Source of the DNA: Methylovorus glucosotrophus
GTDB lineage: Bacteria > Pseudomonadota > Gammaproteobacteria > Burkholderiales > Methylophilaceae
Reading direction: 5' to 3'
Length of the DNA: 64,000 nt
NCBI RefSeq assembly: GCF_009858335.1
Contig: NZ_VMSE01000001.1
Location: 248,001 to 312,000, forward strand
Shown: positions 1 through 10,650 of the stretch, one piece after another
Numbering within the stretch: position 1 is the stretch's first letter
Layout of the letters: every line of letters begins with the position of its first letter
Notes under the pieces: model-generated
The model's database searches: none
What the model was told of the DNA's origin: nothing
Seen by the model: only the letters and a program-made list of their open reading frames with translations
Translations under genes and position numbers: made by a program

Positions 1-2
1 TG

Positions 3-119
3 CATAAAGGCCTGAATGCCGGTGATCAGGTGATTGTGAGCGGCTTGCAAAAGATACGTCCGGGCATGCCGGCACAGGTGGTTTCGCCCAATAAAACCAG
101 CGCTAGCAAGCAAATCTAG
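3..119 (+). CDS. RND efflux periplasmic adaptor (membrane fusion protein), C-terminal end only
   Basis: Only the last 38 codons lie in the window; the rest is upstream. The visible end reads ...GDQVIVSGLQKIRPGMPAQV... and stops at 117-119. The motif G-D-x-V-I-V-x-G-L-Q-x-I-x-P-G is typical of the membrane-proximal domain of AcrA/MexA-family adaptors. The adaptor bridges the inner-membrane pump and the outer-membrane channel in the periplasm. The pump gene follows 9 bases later, so the three genes form one operon. The assignment rests on this short tail plus gene order. Confidence 0.8.
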   Translation, partial: HKGLNAGDQVIVSGLQKIRPGMPAQVVSPNKTSASKQI

Positions 120-128
120 GGGCTGATC

Positions 129-3100
129 ATGTCAAAATTCTTTATTGATCGTCCCATTTTTGCCTGGGTGATCGCCATCGTGATCATGCTGGCGGGCGTG
201 CTTGCCATCCGCTCGCTGCCGATTGCCCAATACCCAATGATTGCCCCGCCCGCGGTTTCCATTACGGCCACTTATCCGGGCGCGTCAGCCAAAGCGGTGG
301 AAGACAGCGTCACGCAGGTGATCGAGCAAAAGATGAAAGGTATTGATCACCTGACATATATGTCATCCACCAGTGACTCATCTGGTAGCGTGACCATTAC
401 CCTTACCTTTGATGCAGGCACCAATCCTGATATTGCCCAGGTGCAGGTGCAGAACAAACTGGCGCTAGCGACGCCGCTATTGCCAGAAGATGTGCAGCGG
501 CAGGGGGTGCAAGTCGCCAAGGCTTCCAGCAACTTCCTGATGGTGGTGGGCTTTATTTCCGAAGACAACAGCATGTCCAATATCGACCTCGGCGATTATG
601 TCGGTTCGAATATCCAGGACATACTCAGTCGCGTGAATGGCGTAGGGGATACCCAGCTGTTCGGCAGCAAATATGCCATGCGCATCTGGCTGGATCCTGC
701 CAAGTTGCATAACTATGCCCTGACCCCAGCGGATATCAGCGCCGCCATCACAGCACAAAATGCCCAGGTGTCGGCAGGTCAGATTGGGGGCATGCCCGCC
801 ACTCAAGGGCAGGCCTTGAACGCGACAGTGACGGCGCAAAGCCGCCTGCAGACCCCGGAGCAGTTCGGCGACATTCTTCTGAAAAGTACCACGGATGGCG
901 CGGCTGTGAGGCTGCGTGATGTTGCCCGTGTAGAACTGGGTGGCGAAAGTTATGATGTGGTGGCCCGCTATAACGGCAAACCGGCCACAGGTCTGGCGAT
1001 CAAGCTCGCCACGGGTGCCAATGCGCTGGATACGGCAGAAGCTGTCAAAGCCAAACTGGCCGAACTGGAGCCTTTGTTTCCGCAAGGCATGAAAGCGGTG
1101 CTGCCGTATGACACCACTCCCTTTGTCAAAATTTCGATAGAAGAAGTGGTGAAAACACTGATCGAAGCCATTGTTCTGGTGTTCATCGTGATGTATGTGT
1201 TCTTGCAGAATTTTCGCGCCACTCTTATCCCGACCATTGCTGTTCCCGTGGTGCTGCTTGGCACGTTTGGCGTGCTGGCTGCAGCAGGTTTCTCTATCAA
1301 CACGCTCACCATGTTTGCCATGGTGCTGGCGATCGGCTTACTGGTCGATGATGCGATTGTGGTGGTCGAGAACGTAGAGCGGGTGATGCAGGAAGAAGGG
1401 CTATCACCGAAGGAGGCCACACGCCGTTCCATGGAGCAAATCACGGGGGCCTTGATCGGTATTGCCCTGGTGCTTTCCGCGGTATTTGTGCCCATGGCAT
1501 TTTTCGGTGGCTCCACCGGCGTGATTTATCGCCAGTTCTCCATCACCATCGTGTCGGCCATGGCGCTTTCCGTGCTGGTGGCATTGATACTGACCCCCGC
1601 CTTGTGCGCCACTTTGCTCAAGCCCCATCGTCATGGCGACACAAAACGCAGCCTGGCCAGCCGATTGTTCGGCGGTTTCAATCGTGGTGTTGAACGTACA
1701 ACCAGGCTGAATCAATCCTTGGTAAGACGCATGCTGAATGGTCTGGGCCGCTATGGTCTGGTGTATGGCCTGATCGTGTTGGTCATGGGCGTGCTCTTTA
1801 CGCTCTTGCCTTCGTCTTTCTTGCCGGATGAGGATCAGGGCATTCTGTTTACCCAGGTGATATTGCCAGCAGGCGCCACCACCGAGCGCACCCAAGCTGT
1901 ATTGCAGCAAGTGGAACGGCATTTTCTGCAAGATCAGAAAGAAGCGGTTAAATCGGTGTTTACCGTATCCGGCTTCAGTTTCGGCGGTAGCGGGCAAAAC
2001 AACGGTCTTGCCTTTGTCAGCATGAAGGACTGGTCTGAACGCAAGCGCCCCGATCTGAAAATATCCGCCGTGGCGGGCAAGGCCATGGGCTATTTCTCGC
2101 AAATCCGCGAAGCCATGGTCTTTGCATTCATTCCGCCGGCCGTGGTGGAACTGGGCAATGCCACGGGCTTTGACCTGCAATTGCAGGACCGCGCCGGTCT
2201 GGGCCACGAAGCATTGATGCAGGCTCGCAATCAGATGCTGGGCATGGCGTCAGCCAACCCGGCATTGGTCGGCGTTCGGCCCAACGGGCAGGAAGACGCT
2301 CCTGAATACAAGCTGGATATTGATCGGGCCAAAGCCAATGCGCTGGGTATTTCGCTAGCGGATATCAATTCCTTGCTATCAACTGCCTGGGGCAGCTCAT
2401 ATGTCAACGACTTCATTGACCGTGGCCGTATCAAGCGGGTTTACCTGCAAGGCGATGCTTCATCCCGCATGGACCTCAAGGATTTTGACAAATGGTTCGT
2501 CAAGAATGCCAACGGTGAAATGGTGCCATTCTCCTCATTTGCCACCGCGCACTGGGCGTATGGCTCACCACGGCTGGAGCGCTATAACGGCTTGTCGTCG
2601 ACCGAAATCATGGGCTCCCCTGCGCCCGGGCATAGTACCGGCGAAGCCATGGCCATCATGGAGTCACTGGCTGCCAAATTGCCCCCCGGTATAGGCTACG
2701 AGTGGACTGGTCTTTCCTATCAGGAGCGCATGACAGGCTCGCAGGCGCCAGCACTTTATGCCTTGTCACTGTTGATCGTGTTCCTGTGCCTCGCGGCCTT
2801 GTATGAAAGCTGGTCTATCCCGTTTGCGGTCATGCTGGTGGTGCCGCTGGGGGTCGTTGGTGCCTTGATCGCCGCCTCACTGAGAGGGCTTTCCAATGAT
2901 GTGTATTTCCAGGTCGGCCTGTTATTGACCATAGGCTTGTCGGCCAAGAATGCGATTCTGATCGTGGAGTTTGCCAAGGAGCAGATGGAACAAGGCAAGG
3001 AGATGGTGGAAGCCACGCTGGAAGCCTTGCGACTGCGCTTCCGGCCGATTGTGATGACCTCGCTGGCGTTCATCCTCGGTGTATTGCCACTGGCCGTCTC

Positions 3101-3260
3101 CAGTGGAGCAGGCTCTGGTGCGCAGAACGCGCTGGGTACCGGCGTAATCGGCGGCATGATTACCGCTACCGTGCTGGCAGTCCTGTTTGTACCGCTGTTC
3201 TTTGTGGCGGTGCGCAGAGGTGTTGAGCGCTTAAACAAGCGCAGCAAAAAGGAACAATGA
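129..3260 (+). CDS. RND multidrug efflux transporter, HAE1 (AcrB/MexB) family
   Basis: A 1043-residue inner-membrane proton-drug antiporter, the normal length for HAE1 pumps. The N terminus [20 protein letters not shown] is the canonical first helix of AcrB-type pumps. The proton-relay pair of aspartates in TM4 is visible in [16 protein letters not shown] (about residues 405-420), and the TM10 lysine in [14 protein letters not shown] (about 940). Two large periplasmic porter loops lie between TM1-2 and TM7-8. It sits between the adaptor tail and the outer-membrane factor, and its last codons overlap the next start (ATGA). The substrate cannot be read from sequence; solvents, biocides or antibiotics are typical for the family. 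Confidence 0.97.
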   Translation: MSKFFIDRPIFAWVIAIVIMLAGVLAIRSLPIAQYPMIAPPAVSITATYPGASAKAVEDSVTQVIEQKMKGIDHLTYMSSTSDSSGSVTITLTFDAGTNPDIAQVQVQNKLALATPLLPEDVQRQGVQVAKASSNFLMVVGFISEDNSMSNIDLGDYVGSNIQDILSRVNGVGDTQLFGSKYAMRIWLDPAKLHNYALTPADISAAITAQNAQVSAGQIGGMPATQGQALNATVTAQSRLQTPEQFGDILLKSTTDGAAVRLRDVARVELGGESYDVVARYNGKPATGLAIKLATGANALDTAEAVKAKLAELEPLFPQGMKAVLPYDTTPFVKISIEEVVKTLIEAIVLVFIVMYVFLQNFRATLIPTIAVPVVLLGTFGVLAAAGFSINTLTMFAMVLAIGLLVDDAIVVVENVERVMQEEGLSPKEATRRSMEQITGALIGIALVLSAVFVPMAFFGGSTGVIYRQFSITIVSAMALSVLVALILTPALCATLLKPHRHGDTKRSLASRLFGGFNRGVERTTRLNQSLVRRMLNGLGRYGLVYGLIVLVMGVLFTLLPSSFLPDEDQGILFTQVILPAGATTERTQAVLQQVERHFLQDQKEAVKSVFTVSGFSFGGSGQNNGLAFVSMKDWSERKRPDLKISAVAGKAMGYFSQIREAMVFAFIPPAVVELGNATGFDLQLQDRAGLGHEALMQARNQMLGMASANPALVGVRPNGQEDAPEYKLDIDRAKANALGISLADINSLLSTAWGSSYVNDFIDRGRIKRVYLQGDASSRMDLKDFDKWFVKNANGEMVPFSSFATAHWAYGSPRLERYNGLSSTEIMGSPAPGHSTGEAMAIMESLAAKLPPGIGYEWTGLSYQERMTGSQAPALYALSLLIVFLCLAALYESWSIPFAVMLVVPLGVVGALIAASLRGLSNDVYFQVGLLLTIGLSAKNAILIVEFAKEQMEQGKEMVEATLEALRLRFRPIVMTSLAFILGVLPLAVSSGAGSGAQNALGTGVIGGMITATVLAVLFVPLFFVAVRRGVERLNKRSKKEQ

Positions 3261-4666
3261 ACATGAACAAGCATCGTTATCCTCTTGGAATCGCCGCCCT
3301 TATGCTGGCGGGTTGCATGAACATGCAGCCCAAATACGAACGGCCAGCGGCGCCGATTCCCGCCCAGTGGCCAGCCACGGCGGATGCCGTGCAGAAGCAG
3401 GCCACGGCCCCTGCGGTATTGGGCTGGGAGCAGTTTTTCACCGACCCGGACCTGAAAAAACTGATACGGCAGGCGCTGGAAAACAATCGCGACCTGCGCG
3501 TGAGTACCTTGAATATCGAAAAGGCGCGCGCGCAGTATCAGATTCAGCGCGCCGATCTTTTCCCCAAGATCAATGCGACAGGTAGCGGCACCAACCAACG
3601 TACGCCAGCGGCAGCATCTACCACTGGCTCCACGTTGCTGACCCATCAGTATTCGGCAAACCTGGGTTTCTCGTCTTATGAGCTGGATTTTTTTGGCCGC
3701 GTCCGCAGTCTGCGTGACCAGGCGGTCTACCAGTATCTATCGACCGAAGAAGCCAAGCGTAGCGCCCAAATCACGCTGGTGGCCGAGGTGGCGAATGCCT
3801 ATCTCACCATGGTGGCGGATATGGAAAGCCTGGAGTTGGCCCGGCAGACCTTGCGCACGCAGCGCGAATCCTACGACATGACCAAGCGCCAGCTGGAATT
3901 TGGCAGCGTTACCGAGCTCACCTTGCGGCAAGCTGAAACCAGTGTGGAGTCCGCACGGGCCGATGTCGCCAAATACATGACGCAGGTGGATCAGGACAGA
4001 AATGCCTTGGTACTGCTGGTCGGCACTTCTCCCGAGGTCAATCTTGACGACAAGAGGTCACTGCAGGCGGTGTCTCAAACTGCGACCCTCCCTGATGACC
4101 TGCCTTCCACCGTGTTGCAAAACCGCCCCGATGTGCTGGAAGCCGAGCGCGATCTTCAAGGCTATAACGCCAATATTGGCGCGGCGCGGGCTGCGTTTTT
4201 CCCGACGATTTCGCTCACCGCCAGCGCTGGGGTGGCCAGCAATGAGCTGGGGAGTCTGTTTAACGGGAGCAATCGGGCCTGGAGTTTTGCACCGCAAATC
4301 GTGTTGCCCATCTTCAATGCCGGGCTCAATAAAGCCAATCTGAAAGTTGCGGAAGTGAACCGCGATATCAGCGTGGCGCAATACGAAAAAGCCATCCAGA
4401 CGGCCTTCAAGGAAGTATCTGACTCGCTGGCCCAGCGCGCCACGCTGGAAGAGCAATTGTCCGCCCAGACCGCGCTGGTGAATGCGACGGAAAGAAGCTT
4501 CACGCTCTCCCGCCTGCGCTTCGAAAAAGGCCTGGATAATTACCTGACCATGCTGGATTCACAACGCAGCTATTACTCTGCCCAGCAGAATCTCATTACG
4601 GTGCGGCTGTCGGATGTGTCCAACCAGGTCACGCTGTACAAGGTGTTAGGGGGCGGAGCGTTCTGA
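3257..4666 (+). CDS. RND efflux outer-membrane factor lipoprotein, NodT/OprM family
   Basis: A 469-residue TolC-like outer-membrane channel. A lipoprotein signal peptide with the lipobox LAGC is visible near residue 20, so the mature protein should be acylated. Two outer-membrane efflux repeats follow (about residues 60-260 and 270-460), with typical motifs such as [16 protein letters not shown] and [32 protein letters not shown]. The start overlaps the end of the pump gene by 4 bases, indicating translational coupling. Together with the two upstream genes it completes a tripartite efflux system across both membranes. Confidence 0.96.
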   Translation: MNMNKHRYPLGIAALMLAGCMNMQPKYERPAAPIPAQWPATADAVQKQATAPAVLGWEQFFTDPDLKKLIRQALENNRDLRVSTLNIEKARAQYQIQRADLFPKINATGSGTNQRTPAAASTTGSTLLTHQYSANLGFSSYELDFFGRVRSLRDQAVYQYLSTEEAKRSAQITLVAEVANAYLTMVADMESLELARQTLRTQRESYDMTKRQLEFGSVTELTLRQAETSVESARADVAKYMTQVDQDRNALVLLVGTSPEVNLDDKRSLQAVSQTATLPDDLPSTVLQNRPDVLEAERDLQGYNANIGAARAAFFPTISLTASAGVASNELGSLFNGSNRAWSFAPQIVLPIFNAGLNKANLKVAEVNRDISVAQYEKAIQTAFKEVSDSLAQRATLEEQLSAQTALVNATERSFTLSRLRFEKGLDNYLTMLDSQRSYYSAQQNLITVRLSDVSNQVTLYKVLGGGAF

Positions 4667-4706
4667 GTGTTTGGCTGACAGATCGCCAATCACTGGCCTG
4701 CAAGGC

Positions 4707-4725
4707 ATAATGAAAACTTCATTAT
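4707..4725. promoter_or_regulatory. Inverted repeat upstream of the MocR-type regulator
   Basis: ATAATGAA and TTCATTAT form a perfect dyad around a 3-base centre, 20 bases before the ATG at 4745. It could be an autoregulatory operator or the end of the efflux operon transcript; there is no clear T-tract. Seen directly; the function is inferred. Confidence 0.4.
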
Positions 4726-4744
4726 TTATGCATTGCACTGGGCC

Positions 4745-6235
4745 ATGGTGGAAAAGTCAGCCACATTAATTACGCTGAACAAGGCGGCTGCTGAGCCCAT
4801 ACACCTGCAGATTTACACGCGGTTCAAAGAGGCCATTGAAAGCGGCCTGCTGAATGATGGGGACCGCGTGCCCTCCACCCGGGTGCTGGCGAGCGCGCTT
4901 AACGTGGCGCGCGGCACGGTGGAAACGGCGTATTCCATGCTGCTGGGCGAGGGCATTTTTGTTTCGAAGGGGCAGGCGGGTTCGTTTGTGCATGCACCCT
5001 TTCGGCCCGCGGGCAAAGCCACCTCTGCGCCTGTGCGGCCCTCTCAGGCTTCCTCTTTATCGCATGCGGGTTCCGGCCCGGTGGCAAGCGGGCCTTCGCA
5101 TGTCTTTCTCCCTGGCAGCCCGGCGTATGATGCCTTTCCCAGAAAAGTGTGGTCCCGACTGGCTTCAAGACGAATGCGCAGTCTGTCGGCCCATGATTTT
5201 TCTTATCGCGATCCCCTGGGTTATTTGCCGCTGCGGCAATCGATAGCCACTTACCTTCGCTTGTCGCGCGGGGTGGTTTGTGAGCCCCAGCAGGTATTTA
5301 TCACGGTGGGGTATCAGGGCGCGCTGGATTTTCTCTCGCGCTGCCTGAATCTGCGGGGTGCCGATGTCTGGATGGAAGACCCGGGCTATATCCTGGCAAC
5401 CCGCATGCTGGCCGACCTGGGCGCGCATCTGGTGCGGGTGCCGGTGGATCAGGAGGGCATGGTGGTGTCAGAAGGCATACGCATGTCGCCCAAGGCCCGC
5501 CTGGCGATCGTGACGCCATCGCATCAAAGTCCACTCGCCATGGCCTTGTCCTGGTCGCGCCGCATGCAGTTGCTGGATTGGGCAGGCAGCACGGGCGCCT
5601 GGGTGATTGAAGACGACTACGACGGCGAGTTTCGTTATTCCGGTTACCCCTTGCCCTCGCTAAAAAGCCTGGATCAATATGACCGCGTGATCTACGCGGG
5701 CACCTTCAGTAAAACACTCTTCCCTGCCCTGCGCCTGGGGTATCTGGTGATGCCGCAGAGCCTGGTGGATAGTTGCACCGAGAAAGCCCAGCTCTATCCG
5801 CTGGGCAGCTCCATCGGCCCCCAGCTCGTCGTCAACGACTTCATCGCTGAGGGGCATTTTTCACGGCACCTTAAAAAAATGCGGTCTTTGTATGCTGAAC
5901 GGCGGGAGATGACCAGCAAGGTGTTGATGGATGTACTGGGCGACCTCATTGAAATCAACGCGCACAAGAACGGCATGCACTTCGCCGCCAGGATCATCAG
6001 CCAGCATGCGGATCAGGCTATTGCCGACGGCTTCAACCGGCTGGGCTATGGCATACATGCCTTGTCCCGCTGGACAGCCAATCCCGGTCAGTCGGCGCAT
6101 TTGCCCGGCATACACTCTCCGCATTTGCCCGGCATACACTCTCCGCATAACGGCCTCATCATCGGCTTCACCAATATCCCGAATGCCAGGACGGCGGAGC
6201 TTGCCGCGCGGCAGCTGCAAACATTTTTTACCTGA
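4745..6235 (+). CDS. MocR/PdxR-type transcriptional regulator (GntR winged helix fused to aminotransferase-like domain)
   Basis: About 496 residues, the usual size for MocR regulators. The N-terminal winged helix (residues 15-75) carries the GntR pattern PIHLQIYTRFKEAIESGLL and LNVARGTVETAY. From about residue 115 it has a fold-type I aminotransferase domain with IEDDYDGEFRY and the PLP-lysine region AGTFSKTLFPALRLGY. Such proteins bind PLP as effector and usually control a neighbouring gene; the co-oriented FMN azoreductase 170 bases downstream is the nearest candidate. The ATG at 4745 is chosen; an in-frame TTG at 4733 would add four residues. The C-terminal part carries an in-frame 24-base tandem duplication, noted separately. 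Confidence 0.93.
   Translation: MVEKSATLITLNKAAAEPIHLQIYTRFKEAIESGLLNDGDRVPSTRVLASALNVARGTVETAYSMLLGEGIFVSKGQAGSFVHAPFRPAGKATSAPVRPSQASSLSHAGSGPVASGPSHVFLPGSPAYDAFPRKVWSRLASRRMRSLSAHDFSYRDPLGYLPLRQSIATYLRLSRGVVCEPQQVFITVGYQGALDFLSRCLNLRGADVWMEDPGYILATRMLADLGAHLVRVPVDQEGMVVSEGIRMSPKARLAIVTPSHQSPLAMALSWSRRMQLLDWAGSTGAWVIEDDYDGEFRYSGYPLPSLKSLDQYDRVIYAGTFSKTLFPALRLGYLVMPQSLVDSCTEKAQLYPLGSSIGPQLVVNDFIAEGHFSRHLKKMRSLYAERREMTSKVLMDVLGDLIEINAHKNGMHFAARIISQHADQAIADGFNRLGYGIHALSRWTANPGQSAHLPGIHSPHLPGIHSPHNGLIIGFTNIPNARTAELAARQLQTFFT
6097..6144 (+). repeat. Perfect 24-bp tandem duplication inside the MocR gene
   Basis: The unit GCATTTGCCCGGCATACACT plus CTCC occurs twice head to tail (6097-6120 and 6121-6144), inserting a second copy of HLPGIHSP in frame. 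The copies are identical at nucleotide level, which points to a recent slippage event. Confidence 0.95.
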
Positions 6236-6403
6236 GTCCGATCCTCTTTTGCCTGCCTGAGCATTTCTGCTTCCTGGTGCCGCCTTAGATATCCGGCACC
6301 ATTCATGGCCTACCCAAATACGCATTTTTTGGCTCTGTATCCGTTACGGTGCACTCCCTACCATGGTCACATGTTTAATCATGACGAAAAGGCAGTGACT
6401 GAA

Positions 6404-7054
6404 ATGAGACTGATGCATGTAGACGCGAGCCCCAAGCGCCAGCTTTCCAACTCGAAAATGTTGTCCGCGTATTTTGTGGAAACCCTGAAAAAGCGTATTC
6501 CCGGACTGACTGTCGATTACCTTGATTTGTCAGTTGAGACACCGCCGCATGTGAGCGGGGACTTTGCCAAGGCAACGTATACGCCTGCCGCTGAGCGCAC
6601 CGACGCCATGAAAAAGACCCTGGAATATTCGGACCAGCTCTGTGCGCGTGTATTGATGTCGGACCTGCTGGTATTCGCCATGCCCATGTACAACTTCTCC
6701 ATGCCATCCAGCTTCAAGGCGTTTATCGACAATCTGGTGCGCACCAACCTCACTTATAACTTTCATGAAGACGGCACCACGACCGGCAATCTCACCCGCC
6801 AGAAAACCCTGTTCATCACCGCCAGGGGTGCCGACCTCCGGCCCGGCCTCAGCCCCTGGTCGCATATGGATGCCCTCACCCCGGCATTGAAATCCCCTTT
6901 TGCCTTTCTGGGCGTGGAAAATCCCTGGTTTGTTGACGCGCAGCCGCTGCAGTTTTCGGATCAGGTAGCTCGTGAAGAGGCTCTGAAACGTGCCCGCAGC
7001 GAGCTTGATGCGGTGGCACAGGAGTGGGTGGCCAGCATCGCCAGGCTGCAGTAA
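6404..7054 (+). CDS. FMN-dependent NADH:quinone oxidoreductase / azoreductase (AzoR family)
   Basis: About 216 residues when started at the ATG at 6404 (MRLMHVDASPKRQLSNSKML), which gives the normal family N terminus; an in-frame ATG at 6305 would add 33 residues with no family resemblance. The flavodoxin-like fold shows the FMN phosphate loop DASPKRQLSNSK (residues 6-17) and the AzoR hallmark PMYNFSMPSSFKAFIDNLVR (about residues 93-112). These cytosolic enzymes reduce quinones and azo compounds with two electrons. It lies just after a MocR-type regulator, which may control it. The exact substrate is unknown. Confidence 0.9.
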   Translation: MRLMHVDASPKRQLSNSKMLSAYFVETLKKRIPGLTVDYLDLSVETPPHVSGDFAKATYTPAAERTDAMKKTLEYSDQLCARVLMSDLLVFAMPMYNFSMPSSFKAFIDNLVRTNLTYNFHEDGTTTGNLTRQKTLFITARGADLRPGLSPWSHMDALTPALKSPFAFLGVENPWFVDAQPLQFSDQVAREEALKRARSELDAVAQEWVASIARLQ

Positions 7055-7291
7055 TCATATCCTGCCCGGCCAAGCTGATGCGTATCGTAGCGCGTTTGAA
7101 CTGGTGCCTTGCAATCCAAAGGCAAACGCGATGCTGCAACCTTGTGCATTAGCAAACGATCTTGGCTTGCTGACGTTTGCCTTCGTTATAGCAAAGCCAA
7201 GAGTACCTGTGCAGTCAGTAACGATTCAGTTTAAATATCATGAAAAATCCGACGTAAATAGAGGGCGTTCATCTATTACCGGAAGTCATTC

Positions 7292-9769
7292 ATGTTGCTA
7301 TCAAAACTATTCTCAAAAAAAACAGAATATGACCTCGAGCTATTAAATCTCCGAGGGCAGGTCGCAGCGATTGGCAAATCCCAGGGAGTCATCGAGTTTA
7401 ATCTGGATGGTACGGTCATTACGGCGAACCAGAAGTTTCTCGATATTCTGGGGTATACGCTGGACGAAGCGAAGGGCAAGCCACACAGCGCCTTTGTCGA
7501 TGCTGGAACACGCAACAGTGGCGAATACAAAGCATTCTGGGAGCGATTGCGTGCCGGGCAATATGATGCTGGTGTGTACAAACGCATTGCCAAGAGTGGC
7601 CGAGAAGTCTGGCTGCAAGCTTCCTACAATCCCATTTTTGATTTGAGTGGCAAACCATTCAAAGTCGTTAAATACGCGACAGACATTACTGCGCAACAAT
7701 TGAAAACTGCTGACGCGGCCGGTCAATTGGAGGCCATTGCCAAAGCACAGGGTGTCATTGAGTTTAATCTGGATGGGACGGTCATTACGGCCAACCAGAA
7801 ATTTCTCGATATTCTGGGATATACGCTGGAAGAAGCCAAAGGCAAACCACACAGCGCCTTTGTCGATGCTGAAACACGCAACAGTGGCGAATACCAGAAA
7901 TTCTGGGAGCGGTTGCGTGCCGGGCAATACGATACCGGGATGTACAAACGCATTGCCAAGAGTGGCCGAGAAGTCTGGCTGCAAGCTTCCTACAATCCCA
8001 TTTTTGATTTGAGTGGCAAACCATTCAAGGTGGTCAAATATGCGACCGATATCACTGAGCAGGAACTCAAGCATGCTGACTTTTCCGGCCAGCTCGAGGC
8101 CATCAGTAAAGTGCAGGGTGTGATTGAATTCAATCTGGATGGTACGGTCATTACGGCGAACCAGAAATTTCTCGATATTCTGGGATATACGCTGGAAGAA
8201 GCCAAAGGCAAACCACACAGCGCCTTTGTCGATGCTGAAACACGCAACAGTGGCGAATACACGGCATTCTGGGAGCGATTGCGTGCCGGGCAATATGATG
8301 CTGGTGTGTATAAACGCATTGCCAAGAGTGGTCAGGAAGTCTGGCTGCAAGCTTCCTATAACCCCATACTGGATATGAATGGGAAGCCATTCAAAGTCGT
8401 TAAATACGCCACAGACATTACTGAGCAGGAACTCAAGCATGCCGACTTCTCAGGACAGCTTGCCGCCATTGCCAAGTCACAAGGCGTCATCGAGTTCAAT
8501 CTGGATAGTACGGTTCTCAGCGCGAATCAGAAATTTCTCGATATTCTGGGATATACGCTGGAAGAAGCCAAAGGCAAACCACACAGCACCTTTGTCGATG
8601 CTGAAACACGCAACAGTGACGAATACAAGAAATTATGGGAGCGCTTGCGTGCCGGGCAATATGATGCCGGTGTTTATAAACGCATGGCCAAAAATGGCAG
8701 GGAAGTCTGGTTGCAGGCTTCTTACAATCCTATTTTCGATTTGAACGGAATACCATTCAAGATTGTGAAATATGCGACAGACATTACCGCACAAGTGCTG
8801 AGCACTCAGGCAATGAGCCGCACGGTGGAGGAAACCCAGGCGATGGTGGCGACGGCCAAGACGGGGGATCTGACAAACCGGATATCATTAGATGATAAAA
8901 CCAGTGAGTTACGCGCGCTGTGTGAAGGAGTCAATGCACTGATCGATAATATGGCGGGCATCATTACCCAGATCAAGCGTTCCAGCGATAGCATTTCAAC
9001 GTCGGCAAATGAAATTGCTACTGGTAATAATGACCTGTCCCAACGCACGGAAGAACAGGCTTCCATGTTGGAAGAGACTGCGTCCAGTATGGAAGAGCTG
9101 GCTTCCACCGTGCGACAGAATGCCAATAATGCCAGACAGGCAAATCAGCTCGTACATAATGCTTCCGAGATTGCCGTGAAAGGCGGCGGAGTGGTCAACG
9201 AGGTCATACTTACCATGTCCGGCATTAGTGAAAGCTCGAGAAAAATCGTCGATATTATCAGCGTCATTGATGGGATTGCTTTCCAGACTAATATTCTTGC
9301 CCTTAATGCGGCGGTAGAGGCCGCGCGTGCCGGAGAACATGGACGGGGCTTTGCTGTCGTGGCAAGTGAAGTGCGCAATCTGGCTCAGCGATCGGCATCG
9401 GCGGCCAAAGAGATCGCGCAGCTGATAACCGCTTCTGTAGCAAAGGTTAAGGAAGGATCCACGCTGGTGACAGAAGCCGGTTCAACGATGAGTGATATTG
9501 TGGCCTCAGTACAGAGCGTGGCAAATATCATGGCGGAAATTACCCATGCGTCTACGGAGCAAAGCACCGGCATTGAGCAAGTAAATGTAGCCGTCAGCAA
9601 TATGGATCAGGTGACGCAACAGAATGCAGCCCTGGTGGAGGAGGCAGCTGCTGCAGCCATGTCATTGGCCGATCAGGCGGGTATCCTGATGGAAACTGTC
9701 GCGCGATACAAGGTCGAGGCCGGTAGCGCCCTATCTGCCCGCCCCTTGCTGGCAGTGGTGGGGCGATAA
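7292..9769 (+). CDS. Soluble methyl-accepting chemotaxis protein with four tandem PAS domains
   Basis: An 825-residue chemoreceptor without any transmembrane segment, so it should sense inside the cell. Residues 22-509 are four consecutive 122-residue PAS/PAC units of nearly identical sequence (each has [21 protein letters not shown] and [11 protein letters not shown]). A HAMP-like stretch follows (about 510-560), then the signalling hairpin whose tip is [20 protein letters not shown] (about 659-678) and [18 protein letters not shown]. The layout resembles BdlA/Aer-type PAS receptors, but those usually carry one or two PAS units. The end (LLAVVGR) lacks a CheR-binding pentapeptide. No che genes are adjacent, so it must couple to kinases encoded elsewhere. 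Confidence 0.95.
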   Translation: MLLSKLFSKKTEYDLELLNLRGQVAAIGKSQGVIEFNLDGTVITANQKFLDILGYTLDEAKGKPHSAFVDAGTRNSGEYKAFWERLRAGQYDAGVYKRIAKSGREVWLQASYNPIFDLSGKPFKVVKYATDITAQQLKTADAAGQLEAIAKAQGVIEFNLDGTVITANQKFLDILGYTLEEAKGKPHSAFVDAETRNSGEYQKFWERLRAGQYDTGMYKRIAKSGREVWLQASYNPIFDLSGKPFKVVKYATDITEQELKHADFSGQLEAISKVQGVIEFNLDGTVITANQKFLDILGYTLEEAKGKPHSAFVDAETRNSGEYTAFWERLRAGQYDAGVYKRIAKSGQEVWLQASYNPILDMNGKPFKVVKYATDITEQELKHADFSGQLAAIAKSQGVIEFNLDSTVLSANQKFLDILGYTLEEAKGKPHSTFVDAETRNSDEYKKLWERLRAGQYDAGVYKRMAKNGREVWLQASYNPIFDLNGIPFKIVKYATDITAQVLSTQAMSRTVEETQAMVATAKTGDLTNRISLDDKTSELRALCEGVNALIDNMAGIITQIKRSSDSISTSANEIATGNNDLSQRTEEQASMLEETASSMEELASTVRQNANNARQANQLVHNASEIAVKGGGVVNEVILTMSGISESSRKIVDIISVIDGIAFQTNILALNAAVEAARAGEHGRGFAVVASEVRNLAQRSASAAKEIAQLITASVAKVKEGSTLVTEAGSTMSDIVASVQSVANIMAEITHASTEQSTGIEQVNVAVSNMDQVTQQNAALVEEAAAAAMSLADQAGILMETVARYKVEAGSALSARPLLAVVGR
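7355..8818 (+). repeat. Four 366-bp direct repeats encoding PAS domains
   Basis: Units at 7355-7720, 7721-8086, 8087-8452 and 8453-8818. Long blocks are identical at nucleotide level between units, for example the part around GATATTCTGGGATATACGCT, including synonymous positions. Unit 4 is the most diverged. The pattern indicates recent amplification or gene conversion. Confidence 0.95.
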
Positions 9770-9828
9770 AACGGAGGGTATCGTGGCGGGTTTTATCCCT
9801 TAACCAAACCCCCGGTTAGTTTTCTCTT

Positions 9829-9862
9829 GCGCCAGAGCGCCAACTTGATGGCTATCTGGCGC
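9829..9862. terminator. Hairpin between convergent genes
   Basis: GCGCCAGA (9829-9836) pairs perfectly with TCTGGCGC (9855-9862). It lies between the convergent ends of the chemoreceptor and the siderophore reductase genes. No clear T-tract follows on either strand, so the terminator role is tentative. Confidence 0.35.
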
Positions 9863-9883
9863 CCGGCGCTGCGAAGCGGCTGC

Positions 9884-10615
9884 CTAGATTTTCTCGTGAA
9901 AATCGCGCGCGCCTTTTTTCCAGTAGGCAGCTACTTTCATGCGTTCTTTGGGCAGCCCTAGCGCCAGCAGTCTGCTGCGCACCTCAAGCATGCTGCTGTG
10001 TTCCCCCGCGGCCCAGACAAAGCCCTCGCCCTCTGGCCAAGCCAGTGCTTCCAGCATTTCATGCAGCATGGCAGGCGTTTCCGGCCATTTGATAATGGCG
10101 CCCGCAGGCCGTTTGAGTTGGCGGCGGTCTTCTGCCTGCCCGATTTGAATGAGGGCGATGGTATGCGCATCCACCGGCAGTTCCTCCAGTCGACGCGCAA
10201 TCGCTGGCAGGCTGGAGGCATCCCCTATCAAGACATGCCAGTCAAGATCCTTGGGGATAATCATGGAGCCTTTGGGGCCTGCGATGGTCGCCTGATCACC
10301 AGGCTTGGCAAGCGCCGCCCAATAAGCGGCATCGCCATCCGCGTGCATGGCAAACTCGATGGTCAGCGTACGGTCAACTGCACTAAAGGAGCGGGGAGTA
10401 TAGTCGCGCCGCACCCGCTCGCCATGCTGGTTGGTGAAGATAAACTTGATGTGGTCATCAAACGAAAAGCTGTTGAAACCTGCTAGGCTTTCGCCTGCAA
10501 AGGTCACCGCGACAAAGCCCGGCGTGGGTTTTTCTACACGAGACACGACAACTTCTCTAAACTCGATGGGGAAGCGCACCTTTTCAAATACGCGCTCAGT
10601 GATTAATGTTTCCAT
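9884..10615 (-). CDS. Siderophore-interacting protein (ferric-siderophore reductase, SIP/YqjH-ViuB family)
   Basis: About 243 residues, matching SIP-family flavoproteins. The FAD-binding beta barrel carries the hallmark RRDYTPRSF; the C-terminal NAD(P)H-binding half includes IGDASSLPAIARRLEELP and ends VAAYWKKG, also typical. The enzyme reduces ferric siderophores in the cytoplasm to release iron. The ATG at 10615 (METLITERVF) is preferred over one 10 codons upstream because the latter would sit inside the operator palindrome. It is divergent from a MarR-type gene with a shared 35-base promoter region, which suggests direct repression by that regulator. Confidence 0.93.
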   Translation of the reverse strand: METLITERVFEKVRFPIEFREVVVSRVEKPTPGFVAVTFAGESLAGFNSFSFDDHIKFIFTNQHGERVRRDYTPRSFSAVDRTLTIEFAMHADGDAAYWAALAKPGDQATIAGPKGSMIIPKDLDWHVLIGDASSLPAIARRLEELPVDAHTIALIQIGQAEDRRQLKRPAGAIIKWPETPAMLHEMLEALAWPEGEGFVWAAGEHSSMLEVRSRLLALGLPKERMKVAAYWKKGARDFHEKI

Positions 10616-10631
10616 ATATCCACTCTTTTTA

Positions 10632-10646
10632 GTTGATAATATCAAC
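10632..10646. promoter_or_regulatory. Operator palindrome 1 in the SIP/MarR divergent promoter
   Basis: GTTGATA-A-TATCAAC is a perfect 15-bp palindrome of the TTGAnA/TnTCAA type bound by many MarR proteins. It sits between the two divergent start codons. Confidence 0.7.
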
Positions 10647-10650
10647 CATA

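Noticed and set aside
6305..6403. 33-residue N-terminal extension of the azoreductase
   Set aside because: The extension has no family resemblance; the ATG at 6404 gives the normal flavodoxin-like start.
7232..7256. Flagellar sigma-28 promoter before the chemoreceptor (TAAA ... CCGACGTA)
   Set aside because: Spacing is 13 instead of about 15 and the second element is a poor match.
7355..8818. Repeat array as CRISPR
   Set aside because: Units are 366 bp, in frame and encode PAS domains; there are no short repeats with unique spacers.
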